Notes under the pieces: generated by a model | Seen by the model: only the letters and a program-made list of their open reading frames with translations | What the model was told of the DNA's origin: nothing | Databases searched by the model: none | DNA from: Novispirillum itersonii | Lineage (GTDB): Bacteria > Pseudomonadota > Alphaproteobacteria > Rhodospirillales > Rhodospirillaceae | Length of the DNA stretch: 64,000 nucleotides | NCBI RefSeq assembly: GCF_014205675.1 | Contig: NZ_JACIIX010000005.1 | Location: 1 to 64,000 of the forward strand | Direction: 5' to 3' | Position numbers and translations under genes: made by a program | Shown: in pieces, positions 50,291 through 58,944 of the stretch | Position numbering within the stretch: the stretch's first letter is position 1 | How the letters are laid out: each line of letters begins with the position of its first letter

Positions 50291-50751
50291 TCGCCGTCGC
50301 CCTCCCCGCCGTCCGCCGCGTCGTCGGCGTCTTCCCCCGGGGCAAGGGCGGCATCGGCGGCCACCGCCGTCAGCAGGCATGACAGGCGGCGGGCGCGTTC
50401 CATCTCCGACAGGGTTTCCGACAGCACGCCGCCGCCCTCGCCACTACTGCGCCACAGGCCAAGGTGATGGCCCAGCAGCGTCAGCAGCGGCGTTTTCGGG
50501 GCCAGCTTCAGCACAAAATGGCCCTTGCTGTCCCACGCCCAGCCGATGATCGCCCGGCGCGCCGCCAGCGGCAGGGCGGCAATGTCCTCCGGGCTTTCCA
50601 CCCGCGCCAGATCGGCGGGATCAAAAAACACCATCGCCATCACCTCGCCCAGCACCGCTTCCGGCGTCAGGCCCAGCAGGGTGGCAACGGTGGCGGCGGT
50701 GTCAGGGGGAGAGTTTGGGGGGATGTTTTGGGGGGAAGGGTTGGTCTGCAT
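50287..50751 (-). CDS. Terminase small subunit-like protein
   Basis: 154 residues from the ATG at 50751. There is a Pro/Asn-rich N-terminus, then a helical region T-V-A-T-L-L-G-L-T-P-E-A-V-L-G-E-V (about 22-38), and D-I-A-A-L-P-L-A-A-R-R-A-I-I-G-W-A-W-D (about 57-75). K-T-P-L-L-T-L-L-G-H-H-L-G-L-W (about 85-99) follows, a pattern found in small-terminase proteins of this phage group, and the tail is acidic. Position directly before the large subunit, with a four-base overlap, supports the role. Its divergent neighbour is an XRE repressor-like gene with a 115-base shared promoter region. Confidence 0.7.
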   Translation of the reverse strand: MQTNPSPQNIPPNSPPDTAATVATLLGLTPEAVLGEVMAMVFFDPADLARVESPEDIAALPLAARRAIIGWAWDSKGHFVLKLAPKTPLLTLLGHHLGLWRSSGEGGGVLSETLSEMERARRLSCLLTAVAADAALAPGEDADDAADGGEGDGE

Positions 50752-50866
50752 GGTGCGGGATCCTCTATCCGTCAATAACCGATGCGGTTATGATACGGAC
50801 AGCCCGCCCCCGGCCCCAAACCCGGCGATTTACCGTCAAGCCGAGTCCGTAAAGGTTGCACCCACC

Positions 50867-51241
50867 ATGCCCCCAGCGCCCCCCCGCAACCGCATCCGCC
50901 TGCTGCGGGAAGCACAGGGCTGGACCCAGCGCGATCTGGCCGCCCGGCTGGGCTGCACCGGCATGACCGTCTGCCGCTATGAACAGGACGACGACCGCCT
51001 GTACCCGTCGCTGATCCGCCAGCTTGCCGAGATCTTCGCCTGCCCCCCGGCGGAGGTGGTGGGCTTCGACCCCGCCCCTCATTCCGAAGGCGGAACGGAG
51101 TCATCTGCGGATGTAGATAAGGCCCTGCTGGAACAGGCCCTGCGCACCGCCCACGACTGGCTGAACCGCCAGAACCGCCCGGTGGACATCGCCGACTGGG
51201 CCGCCCTCGCCGCTACCCTCTACCGCTCCAGCCCGCGCTGA
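50867..51241 (+). CDS. XRE-family helix-turn-helix regulator (phage repressor-like)
   Basis: 124 residues from the ATG at 50867. The HTH shows R-I-R-L-L-R-E-A-Q-G-W-T-Q-R-D-L-A-A-R-L-G-C (about 8-29), T-V-C-R-Y-E-Q-D-D (about 33-41) and L-I-R-Q-L-A-E-I-F-A-C. The C-terminal half is Ser/Glu-rich followed by a helix. It is transcribed away from the terminase genes and fits a phage lysogeny regulator. The open reading frame extends upstream across the terminase promoter region, but only the part from 50867 is protein-like. It may control the terminase operon. Confidence 0.75.
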   Translation: MPPAPPRNRIRLLREAQGWTQRDLAARLGCTGMTVCRYEQDDDRLYPSLIRQLAEIFACPPAEVVGFDPAPHSEGGTESSADVDKALLEQALRTAHDWLNRQNRPVDIADWAALAATLYRSSPR

Positions 51242-51395
51242 GACTGGACCGGATCGCAGGCGGAATGATGGGACTGCGGATGTAGGTGGATGTGGGGTTT
51301 TGGGAGGGGCTTGGCGGGCTTACGGGCAGGAACCGCCCGGCGGGCGGTGGGGTGCCCCCTTTTTCCAGAAAAAGGGAGCGCCAAAAAGTGGGGGA

Positions 51396-52391
51396 TTAGG
51401 GGGTGGGAGGTTCAGGTACACGCTCTTCGAGGCTTTTCAGGCGAAACTTATCGAGGCCTTGCGGCGGATTTCCAGAATAGTAAAACGACTCATCACAAAC
51501 TAATCCCCCTGGACCCCTTATGGCAAAAGAAGATCCACTAACATTTACATTAAATAAAACAACGGACATGCAATTTGTCTTAAAAAGAGACCCTGATATA
51601 TCAGTATTTTCAATACTAAAGAATATTATTTTTTTCATATCACCCTTGTCAAATTTTACAAATAAACATTTATCCATCATTGAATTAATAAAGGAACATT
51701 CAGAAAGTTTTGCTCCCACCATGACAGAAAAATTATAATTCATACCATCAAATCTAGCCCTTTCAAAATATGCCCCCGAAAAATCTCTCCGATACGGCTG
51801 ATTCCCCCCCGCAACATCCCCCCATGGAAAATACGGCCCCACCGACCCCAGCCTATTCATCGCAAACTCGACATCCGGCTTAATCTTCTGAGGCTCCTCC
51901 TCCTTCGGATGGGACGCATGGCGGACAAAGGCGCACAGCACATCAAGCACCATAATCCGGTCTTCGGGATGGGTGCTTTCCGTCGCCACCGCCCACAGCC
52001 CGGCAATTCCGCCCATGCGGATTTCCAAATGGTCCTTATCGCCCAGTTGCTTCACCGCTTCGGTGAACCGCTTGCTCAACTGGTCGCGACGGGTCAGTTC
52101 CATCTGATCGCGCGTCAGCGCGATCTGGTCAGTCTGACGGTCAAGCGCCCGCGTCTGGTTGCGGTTCTGCTCGTCCGCCGCCTTCACCCGCCGCCATCCA
52201 AACCATGTCAGCAATCCAGATCCCACCAGAACCATGACGTCGCGCAGGATCTTGTAGGCATTGCTGTCAAACGCAAACCCACTTGCCAGCACCAGCCCCA
52301 GCATCACCCCGGCCACCAGCGCCCCGCCAAATGGCACCATAAAGGCCCGCTGCCGTCGGCTTAACCCCAACCACCGCCGCTGTCCGCCCAT
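51396..52391 (-). CDS. Membrane protein with pentapeptide-repeat-like C-terminus
   Basis: 331 residues from the ATG at 52391, which has a purine-rich GGGCAGGGG upstream; ATGs at 52418, 52448 and 52511 are alternatives. Two membrane helices (about 18-40 and 50-68) precede a charged helical stretch (about 72-125) with D-R-Q-T-D-Q-I-A-L-T-R-D-Q-M-E-L-T-R-R-D. The C-terminal part has A-Y-F-E-R-A-R-F-D-G-M-N-Y-N-F-S-V-M-V-G-A-K-L-S-E-C-S-F, resembling pentapeptide repeats. The last ~100 residues are encoded by AT-rich DNA, unlike the first half. Function unknown. Proteins with this plan occur near phage and defence genes. Confidence 0.65.
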   Translation of the reverse strand: MGGQRRWLGLSRRQRAFMVPFGGALVAGVMLGLVLASGFAFDSNAYKILRDVMVLVGSGLLTWFGWRRVKAADEQNRNQTRALDRQTDQIALTRDQMELTRRDQLSKRFTEAVKQLGDKDHLEIRMGGIAGLWAVATESTHPEDRIMVLDVLCAFVRHASHPKEEEPQKIKPDVEFAMNRLGSVGPYFPWGDVAGGNQPYRRDFSGAYFERARFDGMNYNFSVMVGAKLSECSFINSMMDKCLFVKFDKGDMKKIIFFSIENTDISGSLFKTNCMSVVLFNVNVSGSSFAIRGPGGLVCDESFYYSGNPPQGLDKFRLKSLEERVPEPPTP

Positions 52392-52860
52392 CCCCTGCCC
52401 TTTCACTTCAGGCTCCATCCACTGGCAACGGATAGCTGAGAACATCCACGTCAGACAACCCCTGAACGGGGATGCGGCCGATCCTTTTATGAAAGGTCCC
52501 CCTCTGATCATTCACACCGGAATGGTCTTTAACACTGCGAACACCCCCCAAGCCTATCCGCTGCTGCGGCAGCGTGATGCCCAAACCGGGGGATCTTTTT
52601 CGCAGTGGTTGCCGTGATTTGTGATAAATCCCCGCGTGTCCATCGGGCGATCAGGCCGCCCCTTCGCTCTACCGGGGTCTGGCCTGCGGACCCTGCCATG
52701 GCAGCCCATGCCGATGGGCTTCCCTGACGGCTGGAAAACCGGGGTTCCATGGGGCACACCCTGAAGCGGGGTCCCCAAAAAATGGGATCAAACACCTAAG
52801 GCCCTTGGCGGGTGCGGGGGGCCCCCGCAGTGCCTCTGCCGTTGACCGGGGCCGGGGGCC
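52392..52860. other. 469-base intergenic region with GC-rich repeats
   Basis: No gene recognised. At 52768-52835 there is a partial copy of the repeat module of 17728-18265 (CCCCAAAAAATGGGATC and GGCCCTTGGCGGG) and a CGGGGGGCCCCCG palindrome. The rest shows no clear structure. Confidence 0.5.
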
Positions 52861-53232
52861 TCAGGCTTCGCCGAGGAAGGACTGGACAGTCTGGAGGAAG
52901 GAGGCGACGGAAATCGGCTTGGCGATATAGCCATCACAGCCGCCCTCGCGGATTTTTTCCTCGTCGCCCTTCATGGCAAAGGCGGTGACGGCGAGAACCG
53001 GAATGTCTTTCAGCTCCGGGTCGGCCTTGATCATCCGGGTGATTTCCAGCCCGGAGATTTCCGGGAGCTGAATATCCATCAGCACCAGATCGGGCCGGTG
53101 ATCGCGCACAAGGCGCAGGCCATCCATGCCATCCTTGCTTTGCAGGGTCTGGTAGCCGCTGGCTTCCAGCAGATCGCGGAACAGCTTCAGGTTCAGCTCG
53201 TTGTCTTCGACAATCAGAACGGTCTTCGACAT
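52861..53232 (-). CDS. divK: Single-domain response regulator DivK
   Basis: 123 residues, a stand-alone receiver domain. The phospho-acceptor Asp is at 53 (L-M-D-I-Q-L-P), the acidic pair at 10-11 (E-D-N-E), Thr at 83 (A-V-T-A-F-A) and Lys at 105 (A-K-P-I). The sequence [17 protein letters not shown], then [13 protein letters not shown], is that of alphaproteobacterial DivK. DivK is phosphorylated by DivJ/PleC and feeds DivL-CckA to lower CtrA activity, coupling cell-cycle and polarity. Typical genomes have pleD next to divK; here a repeat-rich gap lies upstream. Confidence 0.9.
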   Translation of the reverse strand: MSKTVLIVEDNELNLKLFRDLLEASGYQTLQSKDGMDGLRLVRDHRPDLVLMDIQLPEISGLEITRMIKADPELKDIPVLAVTAFAMKGDEEKIREGGCDGYIAKPISVASFLQTVQSFLGEA

Positions 53233-53382
53233 GGGCAGGATTCAGCTCCGTCCGGAGAGAAGGAACGGACGCGGGGTCCGGCGGCAACACCACAGAGCAT
53301 AGGGGATTTAGCCATTGTTCGTAAAGACTGAACAGGGCTGTCAACTTTAAAGCGTCTTCAAAATGTCTATCTGAATAGGGTG

Positions 53383-53515
53383 ACACCCCCGGGCTGCCGC
53401 CCGGTCCCGTCTGGCCCCAAAAAACGGGGACCCAAGGGCCTACAGGCCCCAAAAAACGGGGATCCAAGGGCCTCCAGGCCCTTGGCGGGCGCGGGTGGAA
53501 CCCGCAGGTTTCCCC
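53383..53515. repeat. Repeat module related to the 187-bp array, with an internal 32-bp duplication
   Basis: Includes CCCCGGGCTGCCGCCCGG, then GGCCCCAAAAAACGGGGA(C/T)CCAAGGGCCTNCAGG twice (starts 53413 and 53445), then GGCCCTTGGCGGGCGCGG and TGGAACCCGCAGG. The final part matches copies in the 17728-18265 array. Confidence 0.85.
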
Positions 53516-53532
53516 CTCACTCCGCCGGAGCC

Positions 53533-53931
53533 TCAGCCCGGCGACGGGGCTGTACGGCAGGCCAGCCGGGCCCCGGCCACCCCGAGGATGATCCAGCCGA
53601 GGATCAGGCTGCTGCCGCCGACCGGGGCCAGCGCCGTTGTCGGCAGCACGGCAAAAATCAGCCCGTAGAGGGTGCCGCAGAACAGCAGCATCCCGACGGA
53701 AAACAGGGCGGCGGCGGCATGCAGCAGGCGGGATGGCTTCCAGACAGACAGGGCGGCGGTGGCGGTCAGCGCGGTGGCGTGCAGGCCCTGTTGCAGGGTG
53801 GCTTTGTCCATCAGGCCGACCACATAGTCCCCGGCCCCGGACAGGCCATGGGCGGCATAGGCGGCCATGGCCACCGACAGCGCGCCGTTCAGCCCGGCCC
53901 ACAGAAACCAGAAAGACGACAGTCTGCGCAT
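53533..53931 (-). CDS. DUF423-family membrane protein
   Basis: 132 residues from the ATG at 53931, with four hydrophobic helices. Signatures are G-A-L-S-V-A-M-A-A-Y-A-A-H-G-L (about 15-29), Q-Q-G-L-H-A-T-A-L-T (about 46-55), and P-V-G-G-S-S-L-I-L-G-W (about 103-113). The A-A-H-G-L and P-x-G-G segments are diagnostic for DUF423, a small inner-membrane family of unknown function. The upstream open extension to 54024 is not conserved. It is in the same orientation as the NAD kinase gene 37 bases upstream. Confidence 0.85.
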   Translation of the reverse strand: MRRLSSFWFLWAGLNGALSVAMAAYAAHGLSGAGDYVVGLMDKATLQQGLHATALTATAALSVWKPSRLLHAAAALFSVGMLLFCGTLYGLIFAVLPTTALAPVGGSSLILGWIILGVAGARLACRTAPSPG

Positions 53932-53968
53932 CGGGAAAGATCCTTGATGAGGGGGACGGAAAGGCGGA

Positions 53969-54736
53969 TCAGCCGTTGAACTGTTCCGACAGGATCCGTT
54001 CTTCCAGATTATGTTCCGGGTCAAACAGCAGGCGCAGGGTGACGGTGCGGTCTTCCGTCACCTCCACCCGGATGACGTTGCGCACTTCGGTGTAATCGGC
54101 CACCGCCGACACCGGGCGCTTTTCGTCCTCCAGCACCTCGAAATCCAGCTTGGCGGTGTGCGGCAGGATTGCCCCGCGCCAGCGGCGGGGGCGGAAGGCG
54201 GAAATCGGGGTCAGCGCCATCACGTTCGATCCCATCGGCAGGATCGGGCCATGAGCTGACAGGTTATAGGCGGTGGACCCGGCGGCGGAACACACCAGCG
54301 CCCCGTCGCAGATCAGCTCTGCCATACGGGTGCGGTCATCGACGCGGATTTTCAGCTTGGCGGCCTGACGGGTCTGGCGCAGCATCGACACTTCGTTGAT
54401 CGCCAGCGCGATGATGCTTTCGCCGGTGCTGGTGGTGGCGTGCATGCGCAGCGGATACAGGGTGACGGCCTGCGCCCGTGCCAGCCGCCGTGGCAGGTCA
54501 TCTTCCAGATAGGTGTTGAGCAGGAAGCCGACCGTGCCCCGGTTCATGCCATAGATCGGCTTGTCGAGGATCATATGGCGGTGCAGGGTTTCCAGCATGA
54601 AGCCATCGCCGCCGAGGGCCACGATCACATCGGCGCGCTCCGCCGGGGTATGGCCGTAGCGGTGGCGCAGCTTGGTCAGGGCTTGCTGGGCCATCGGGGT
54701 ATCGGCGGCCGTAAAGCAGATATTCTCGGGGTCCAT
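53969..54736 (-). CDS. nadK: NAD kinase
   Basis: 255 residues, the typical short alphaproteobacterial form. The GGDG motif is at 42-45 ([10 protein letters not shown]), followed by [11 protein letters not shown] (about 62-72). N-E-V-S (about 114-117), [17 protein letters not shown] (about 143-159, Asp and the T-A-Y substrate contacts) and G-P-I-L (about 162-165) follow. It phosphorylates NAD to NADP with ATP in the cytosol and is essential. Start at the ATG 54736. Confidence 0.95.
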   Translation of the reverse strand: MDPENICFTAADTPMAQQALTKLRHRYGHTPAERADVIVALGGDGFMLETLHRHMILDKPIYGMNRGTVGFLLNTYLEDDLPRRLARAQAVTLYPLRMHATTSTGESIIALAINEVSMLRQTRQAAKLKIRVDDRTRMAELICDGALVCSAAGSTAYNLSAHGPILPMGSNVMALTPISAFRPRRWRGAILPHTAKLDFEVLEDEKRPVSAVADYTEVRNVIRVEVTEDRTVTLRLLFDPEHNLEERILSEQFNG

Positions 54737-54866
54737 GACACCGCACGCAGAAGACAGAACTTGGCCGGGAGTATAGAGCGGGTTCTTCTGTCTCCGATAG
54801 GGTTTTGTGTCCCCCGCTCTTGCTCTGCCGTCACCGTTGTTACCGCTGTTGGGTGGGGGCGGGGCG

Positions 54867-55796
54867 TCACACCCCCATCAGCTTGCGGATATGGGCGGCG
54901 ACGCAGGCGGCCAGCGCCACAATGTCGTAGCCGCCTTCCATCACCGAGACCACCCGGTTGTCGCAGCACTCGGCGGCGACCTGCAACAGTTCCTCGGTCG
55001 CCCACACAAAGTCGGCGACGGTCAGGCGCATGTTGGCCATCGGGTCGCGGCCGTGGGCATCAAACCCGGCGGAGATGAACAGGATATCGGGGTTGAAGGC
55101 GCGCAGGGCGGGCAGCACCTTTTCCGTCATCGCCGCCCGGAACTCGGCCCCCCCGGCCCCGGCGGGCAGCGGGCAGTTGAGGATGTTGTTGTGCGCCCCA
55201 CATTCATCGGCCGCCCCGGTACCCGGCCACAGCGGATACTGGTGGGTGGAGGCATAGAAAGCGTCCGGGTCATCCCAGAAAATGTGCTGGGTGCCGTTGC
55301 CGTGATGCACGTCCCAGTCCATCACCGCCACTTTCTGGAAGCCGTGGACGGCGCGGGCGTGATAGGCGCCGACGGCGACGTTGTTGAAGAAGCAGAACCC
55401 CATGGCGCGTGACCGTTCCGCATGGTGGCCCGGCGGGCGCACGGCGACAAAGGCGTTGCGCACCTGCTTCAGGGCAACGGCATCCACCGCCGCGCAGACC
55501 CCACCGGCGGAGCGCAGGGCGGCTTCCCCGGTTTTGGGCGACAGGGTGGTGTCGCCATCAATCGAATGGTGGCCTTCGCGCGGCACCATCCCCATGATCT
55601 CTTCAATATAAGACAGCGGATGCACGCGCAGCAGCTGTTCGTGATCGGCATGCGGGGCCTGATCGCGGTGCAGCAGCATAAAATCTTCGCTTTCCAGCAT
55701 CCGCATCACCCCGCGCAGGCGGTCGGGATGTTCCGGGTGAAAATCGCCCGGTTCGTGCTCGATACAGTCGTGATGCGTAATCAGCAGTGTGCTCAT
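54867..55796 (-). CDS. Histone deacetylase-family deacetylase
   Basis: 309 residues. The active-site histidine pair is at 124-125 (R-P-P-G-H-H-A) and the zinc site at D162, H164 ([10 protein letters not shown]), with the third ligand in [11 protein letters not shown] (near 247). Y-I-E-E-I-M and [10 protein letters not shown] are also typical of the class II/acetylpolyamine-deacetylase branch. In bacteria such enzymes act on acetylated polyamines, acetoin-pathway proteins or lysines; the substrate is not determined. It is cytosolic, not near acetyltransferase genes, and convergent with nothing close. Confidence 0.85.
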   Translation of the reverse strand: MSTLLITHHDCIEHEPGDFHPEHPDRLRGVMRMLESEDFMLLHRDQAPHADHEQLLRVHPLSYIEEIMGMVPREGHHSIDGDTTLSPKTGEAALRSAGGVCAAVDAVALKQVRNAFVAVRPPGHHAERSRAMGFCFFNNVAVGAYHARAVHGFQKVAVMDWDVHHGNGTQHIFWDDPDAFYASTHQYPLWPGTGAADECGAHNNILNCPLPAGAGGAEFRAAMTEKVLPALRAFNPDILFISAGFDAHGRDPMANMRLTVADFVWATEELLQVAAECCDNRVVSVMEGGYDIVALAACVAAHIRKLMGV

Positions 55797-56490
55797 GAAC
55801 GCGGGACGCCTTTCCGGTCTGTCGTTTCCCCCGGCCTGTCCGGTCCCGGCGCGGTTGATCCGGCCATCGCGGGCAATGCCTGACTCCGGCGGGGGCGGAC
55901 CCGGCCCGGTGGAATGACACCGGACGGCGGAGTTCCCCCCTCCGCTTACACCCTTTCCGCAACCGGTGGTGACATCGGCGGGGAAAACCCGCCTTTTGGG
56001 ACTGTCAATCCGGCTGACATTTGCTTTCTTCGCTGGCAGAAATGCCCCGCCCGAACCGGGCGGAGTCTCAGTATAGGCCCGCTCCGGCGGGGGTGACAGT
56101 ATTTTTGCGGGTATTTTTTTTGCGCGGCGGAGCGGCCTGAGGCGGGTCGTACAGCGGGTTTTTTTATGGCGCGGCAGAGGGGCGGAATTGTCAGACAGTT
56201 GTTTTTGCTGACAAAAGCTGACCAGTCAGTCAGGGCCGTTCCGGCCAGAAGAATCAATCGGGTAATTTTAATACACAGTGTTCAGTAAACCGGAATAACG
56301 GCGGTTTTCTCTGCTTTTTCCAATGAAAAGAACTGGAAAATGACCCGTAAAGTTGTGGATTTACCGGCGCATGACAACGGTTGGTATATGAATTTTCTAG
56401 TGGATTTCGATATGCCTCTTATAAGATAAGAGACGCTCTCAAAGCGCGGGCCAACACCGCGCAACAAAATTACGACTCAGAGCAGACAAC
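55797..56490. other. 694-base divergent intergenic region
   Basis: No gene recognised on either strand. The right third (about 56270-56490) is AT-rich and carries the promoter of the sulfur-type ArsR gene, with CTTATAAGATAAGAG near 56415 as a possible operator. G/C-rich imperfect hairpins and T runs (e.g. ATTTTTTTTG near 56110 and GTTTTTTTA near 56160) occupy the centre. One of these could be a terminator or a small RNA, but none is clear. Confidence 0.4.
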
Positions 56491-56844
56491 ATGGAAGCAG
56501 ATCTTGAAACACTTCAGGAGAATGCGCGTCGGGCCAGCGCACTTCTGAAAGCCATGAGTAACGAGCACCGGCTGATGGTCCTGTGCCAGCTGGGAGCCGG
56601 GGAAAAATGCGTCGGCGAGCTGGAAAAGCTGGTCGGCCTCAGCCAGTCGGCCCTGTCGCAGCATCTGGCACGCCTGCGCCGCGACGATCTGGTTAAGACC
56701 CGCCGCAGCGCCCAGACCATCTTCTACAGCCTGAAGGGCAAGGAAGCCAGCGCTGTGATCAACACCCTCTATTGCCTGTATTGCGAACCGGAAACCGCCG
56801 CCGGGGCGTCTGTCCCGCTGTCCGGGGCCGCTGCCACCGCGTAA
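56491..56844 (+). CDS. ArsR/SmtB-family regulator, BigR/SqrR-like
   Basis: 117 residues. The winged helix has L-S-Q-S-A-L-S-Q-H-L-A-R-L-R-R-D-D-L-V (about 50-68) and the beta wing R-R-S-A-Q-T-I-F-Y-S. Cysteines at 32 and 40 (V-L-C-Q-L-G-A-G-E-K-C-V-G-E-L) and at 95 and 98 (L-Y-C-L-Y-C) match the persulfide-sensing pairs of SqrR/BigR/YgaV. These repress sulfide-detoxification genes until reactive sulfur oxidises the cysteines. No such gene is adjacent, so the target lies elsewhere, or it is autoregulated. A terminator follows (56907-56940). Confidence 0.8.
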   Translation: MEADLETLQENARRASALLKAMSNEHRLMVLCQLGAGEKCVGELEKLVGLSQSALSQHLARLRRDDLVKTRRSAQTIFYSLKGKEASAVINTLYCLYCEPETAAGASVPLSGAAATA

Positions 56845-56906
56845 ACACCGGTTTTTCCCGCCGCCCGGCTGCCCGGCCGGAACACGGGACAGACTCCCTC
56901 CTGATA

Positions 56907-56940
56907 GCCCGCTCCCGGATCCTCCCGGGGGCGGGCTTTC
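56907..56940 (+). terminator. Intrinsic terminator after the BigR-like gene
   Basis: GCCCGCTCCCGG (56907-56918) pairs with 56925-56936 through a six-base loop with one G-U pair. TTTC and TGTTTT follow. Confidence 0.75.
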
Positions 56941-56942
56941 TG

Positions 56943-56978
56943 TTTTGGGGCTGGTTTTGGGGCTGGTTTTGGGGCTTG
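56943..56978. repeat. 12-bp tandem repeat, three copies
   Basis: TTTTGGGGCTGG is repeated at 56943, 56955 and 56967 (last copy ends TTG), just before the ars promoter. Confidence 0.9.
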
Positions 56979-56982
56979 CATA

Positions 56983-57008
56983 ATTCGATATTTCGATTAT
57001 CGTTGAAA
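56983..57008 (+). promoter_or_regulatory. ArsR-type operator of the ars operon
   Basis: ATTCGATATTTCGATTATCG with the trailing TTGAAAT has the ATTCG/TTCGATTATCG half-site pattern of ars promoters. It ends two bases before the ArsR start. Confidence 0.65.
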
Positions 57009-57009
57009 T

Positions 57010-57366
57010 ATGGAACAGAAAACAGCCGTCTCCGCCTTAGCCGCCCTGGCGCAGGACTCCCGCCTGACCGTTTTCCGCCTGCTGGTGCAGGCCGGTCCGG
57101 CCGGGCTTCCCGCCGGGCAGATTGCCGCCGCCAGCGGCATCGCCCCGTCGTCGCTGTCCTTCCACCTGAAGGAACTCAGCCATGCCGGGCTGGTGTCGTC
57201 CCGGCAGGAGGGCCGGTTTGTCATCTACACCGCCGCCTTTGCGGTGATGAATGAGCTGATCGGCTTCCTGACGGAAAACTGCTGTGCCGGGGAGCCCTGC
57301 GGCCCGACGGCGGCAGTGTGTTGCCCGCCGGAAGCGGGGGGCACCCCCAAACCGGGTTCCGGGTGA
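57010..57366 (+). CDS. arsR: ArsR-family arsenic regulator
   Basis: 118 residues. The winged helix shows L-A-A-L-A-Q-D-S-R-L-T-V-F-R-L-L-V (about 10-26), I-A-P-S-S-L-S-F-H-L-K-E-L-S-H-A-G-L-V (about 44-62) and V-I-Y-T-A. The arsenite-binding cysteines are C-terminal: E-N-C-C-A-G-E-P-C (89-97) and V-C-C (103-105). This is the arrangement of ArsR proteins with a trailing CC-type site, such as those of Acidithiobacillus and many alphaproteobacteria. It represses the operon that follows, releasing the operator when As(III) binds. The first gene of an ars operon with ArsI, the fusion protein and ACR3. Confidence 0.9.
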   Translation: MEQKTAVSALAALAQDSRLTVFRLLVQAGPAGLPAGQIAAASGIAPSSLSFHLKELSHAGLVSSRQEGRFVIYTAAFAVMNELIGFLTENCCAGEPCGPTAAVCCPPEAGGTPKPGSG

Positions 57367-57520
57367 TTTCCCGATCCCGGATCCCTTTTTGGTCACAACA
57401 GGAAAAGAGGAGGTTTGGAGGCTTCCGCCTCCAAACGGGTTCGGGCCGTCGCCCGTTCGCGGCAGCGAAGATTCCCTTCTTCCGACCGTTCCGTAACAGA
57501 CTCACGTAAGGACTCACACC

Positions 57521-58030
57521 ATGAAGCGCCTGCATGTTCATGTCACCGTGGCGGACCTTGATCAGTCGGTCCGGTTCTATTCCACCCTGTTTGCCGCCCA
57601 GCCGACGGTGCTGAAGGACGATTACGCCAAGTGGATGCTGGAAGACCCGCGCGTCAACTTCGCCATCAGTGCCCGGGGCAACGCCATGCCGGGGATTGAA
57701 CACCTCGGCATTCAGGCCGAAACCGGCGAGGAACTGGCCGATGTGTGGTCCCGCCTGAAAGACGCCGAAGGCCCGGTGCTGGAAGAAGGGGCCACCACCT
57801 GCTGCTACGCCAGATCGGAGAAGGCGTGGATCACCGATCCGTCGGGCCTGCCGTGGGAAACCTTCCTGACCACCGGCGAAAGCACCACCTACGGCGACAG
57901 CGCGATGATCCGCCCCGGCGCGGGCGGCGCTGAAGGCTCCGCCTGCTGTGTGCCCAGTGCCGACAAAATCGCAGCGGCGCAGAAAACCGCAGAGACCTCC
58001 TGCTGTGCCCCGTCCTCCGGCTGCTGCTGA
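57521..58030 (+). CDS. arsI: ArsI/CadI-family C-As lyase or arsenic-related dioxygenase
   Basis: 169 residues. The vicinal-oxygen-chelate fold begins R-L-H-V-H-V-T-V-A-D-L-D-Q-S-V-R-F-Y (His5). The arsenic-binding cysteine pair is T-T-C-C-Y-A-R-S-E-K-A-W-I-T-D-P-S-G (C94, C95). Further metal ligands are likely near H61 (G-I-E-H-L-G) and E113 (P-W-E-T-F). ArsI cleaves the carbon-arsenic bond of methylarsenite with Fe(II) and O2. The extra C-terminal cysteines (A-C-C and S-C-C, then G-C-C at the end) may help bind metal. Co-transcribed with ArsR, after a 154-base gap that contains a TTTGGAGGC palindrome (57414-57435). Confidence 0.85.
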   Translation: MKRLHVHVTVADLDQSVRFYSTLFAAQPTVLKDDYAKWMLEDPRVNFAISARGNAMPGIEHLGIQAETGEELADVWSRLKDAEGPVLEEGATTCCYARSEKAWITDPSGLPWETFLTTGESTTYGDSAMIRPGAGGAEGSACCVPSADKIAAAQKTAETSCCAPSSGCC

Positions 58031-58033
58031 CCC

Positions 58034-58942
58034 ATGACCGGCGCAGCCTCTCCCCTGACCCTGACCCGGCTGGCGGCGGCGGATCTGCCGGATCTGGCCG
58101 CCGCCCTGACCGCTGCCGGTCTGCCTGCTGATGATATCGGCGGGCCGGACCGGGTGTTCTGGGCCGCCCGCCGCGATGGCGTGCTGATTGGTTTCGGCGG
58201 GGTGGAATGCTCCGCCGCCAGCCCGCAGGATGGGCTTCTGCGTTCGGTCGTTATGCTGCCGGAGCAGCGTGGAACCGGGTTGGGGGCGGCGCTGGTCGCC
58301 GCCCTGACCGCCGAAGCCCGTTCCCTCGGCCTGCACCGCCTGTGGCTGCTGACCACCAGCGCCGAGCCCTTCTTCCGCCGCCTTGGCTTTGTTGCGCAGG
58401 ACCGTTCCGCCGCCCCGGCGGTGGTGACGACCAGCGCCCAGTTCTCCGGCCTGTGCCCGGCCAGCGCCGTGCTGATGGCCCGCTCTACGGAGGCCGCTTT
58501 CATGACCACCATCACCATCTATCATAACCCCGCCTGCGGCACCTCCCGCAACACCTTGGCCCTGATCCGCAACAGCGGCGTGGAGCCGGAGGTGATCGAA
58601 TACCTGCTCACCCCGCCGGACCGCGCCACCCTGCGCGACCTGATCGCCCGCATCGGCACCCCGGTGCGCGACGTGATCCGCCAGAAGGGCACCCCTTATG
58701 CCGGGCTGGGGCTGGACGATCCGGCTGTCTCCGACGACGCCTTGATTGACGCCATGCTGGCCCACCCGATCCTGATCAACCGGCCGATCGTTGTCACCCC
58801 GCTGGGGGTGCGGCTGTGCCGCCCGTCGGAGGTGGTGCTGGAAATTCTGCCGGACCCGCAGCAGGGTCCCTTCACCAAGGAAGACGGCGAAGTGGTGATC
58901 GACGCCGCCGGAAACCGCGTGACCGCGAAGGCCGGAGGCTGA
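58034..58942 (+). CDS. Fusion: ArsN-like GNAT acetyltransferase + ArsC arsenate reductase
   Basis: 302 residues. The N-terminal part (1-150) has a GNAT fold with R-S-V-V-M-L-P-E-Q-R-G-T-G-L-G-A-A-L (about 70-87), the acetyl-CoA loop, as in ArsN-type arsenic-resistance acetyltransferases. The C-terminal part (about 157-302) is a glutaredoxin-type arsenate reductase: IYHNPACGTSRNTLALI with the catalytic Cys168 in C-G-T-S, and the P-I-L-I-N-R-P-I-V region with the arginine. The two domains are one frame, but an ATG at 58502 with GGAGG eight bases upstream sits exactly at the ArsC domain start. A free ArsC may therefore also be made. It starts three bases after arsI. Confidence 0.85.
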   Translation: MTGAASPLTLTRLAAADLPDLAAALTAAGLPADDIGGPDRVFWAARRDGVLIGFGGVECSAASPQDGLLRSVVMLPEQRGTGLGAALVAALTAEARSLGLHRLWLLTTSAEPFFRRLGFVAQDRSAAPAVVTTSAQFSGLCPASAVLMARSTEAAFMTTITIYHNPACGTSRNTLALIRNSGVEPEVIEYLLTPPDRATLRDLIARIGTPVRDVIRQKGTPYAGLGLDDPAVSDDALIDAMLAHPILINRPIVVTPLGVRLCRPSEVVLEILPDPQQGPFTKEDGEVVIDAAGNRVTAKAGG

Positions 58943-58944
58943 TC

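Larger units (their letters stand above)
47071..51241. mobile_element. Second phage cluster: terminase, replication-like gene and divergent repressor
   Basis: Minus strand: terminase small and large subunits, replication-like gene and a small gene; plus strand: XRE repressor. Together with the head operon at 286-3697 this would give the packaging and head genes of one podophage-like element. The two parts are on the same strand, about 43 kb apart, with unrelated genes between. No integrase, lysis or tail-tube gene is seen here. Confidence 0.65.

Noticed and set aside
48623-50467. Long plus-strand frame (614 codons) opposite terminase
   Set aside because: Complement of a clear terminase large subunit; His/Arg/Gln-rich and no ribosome site.
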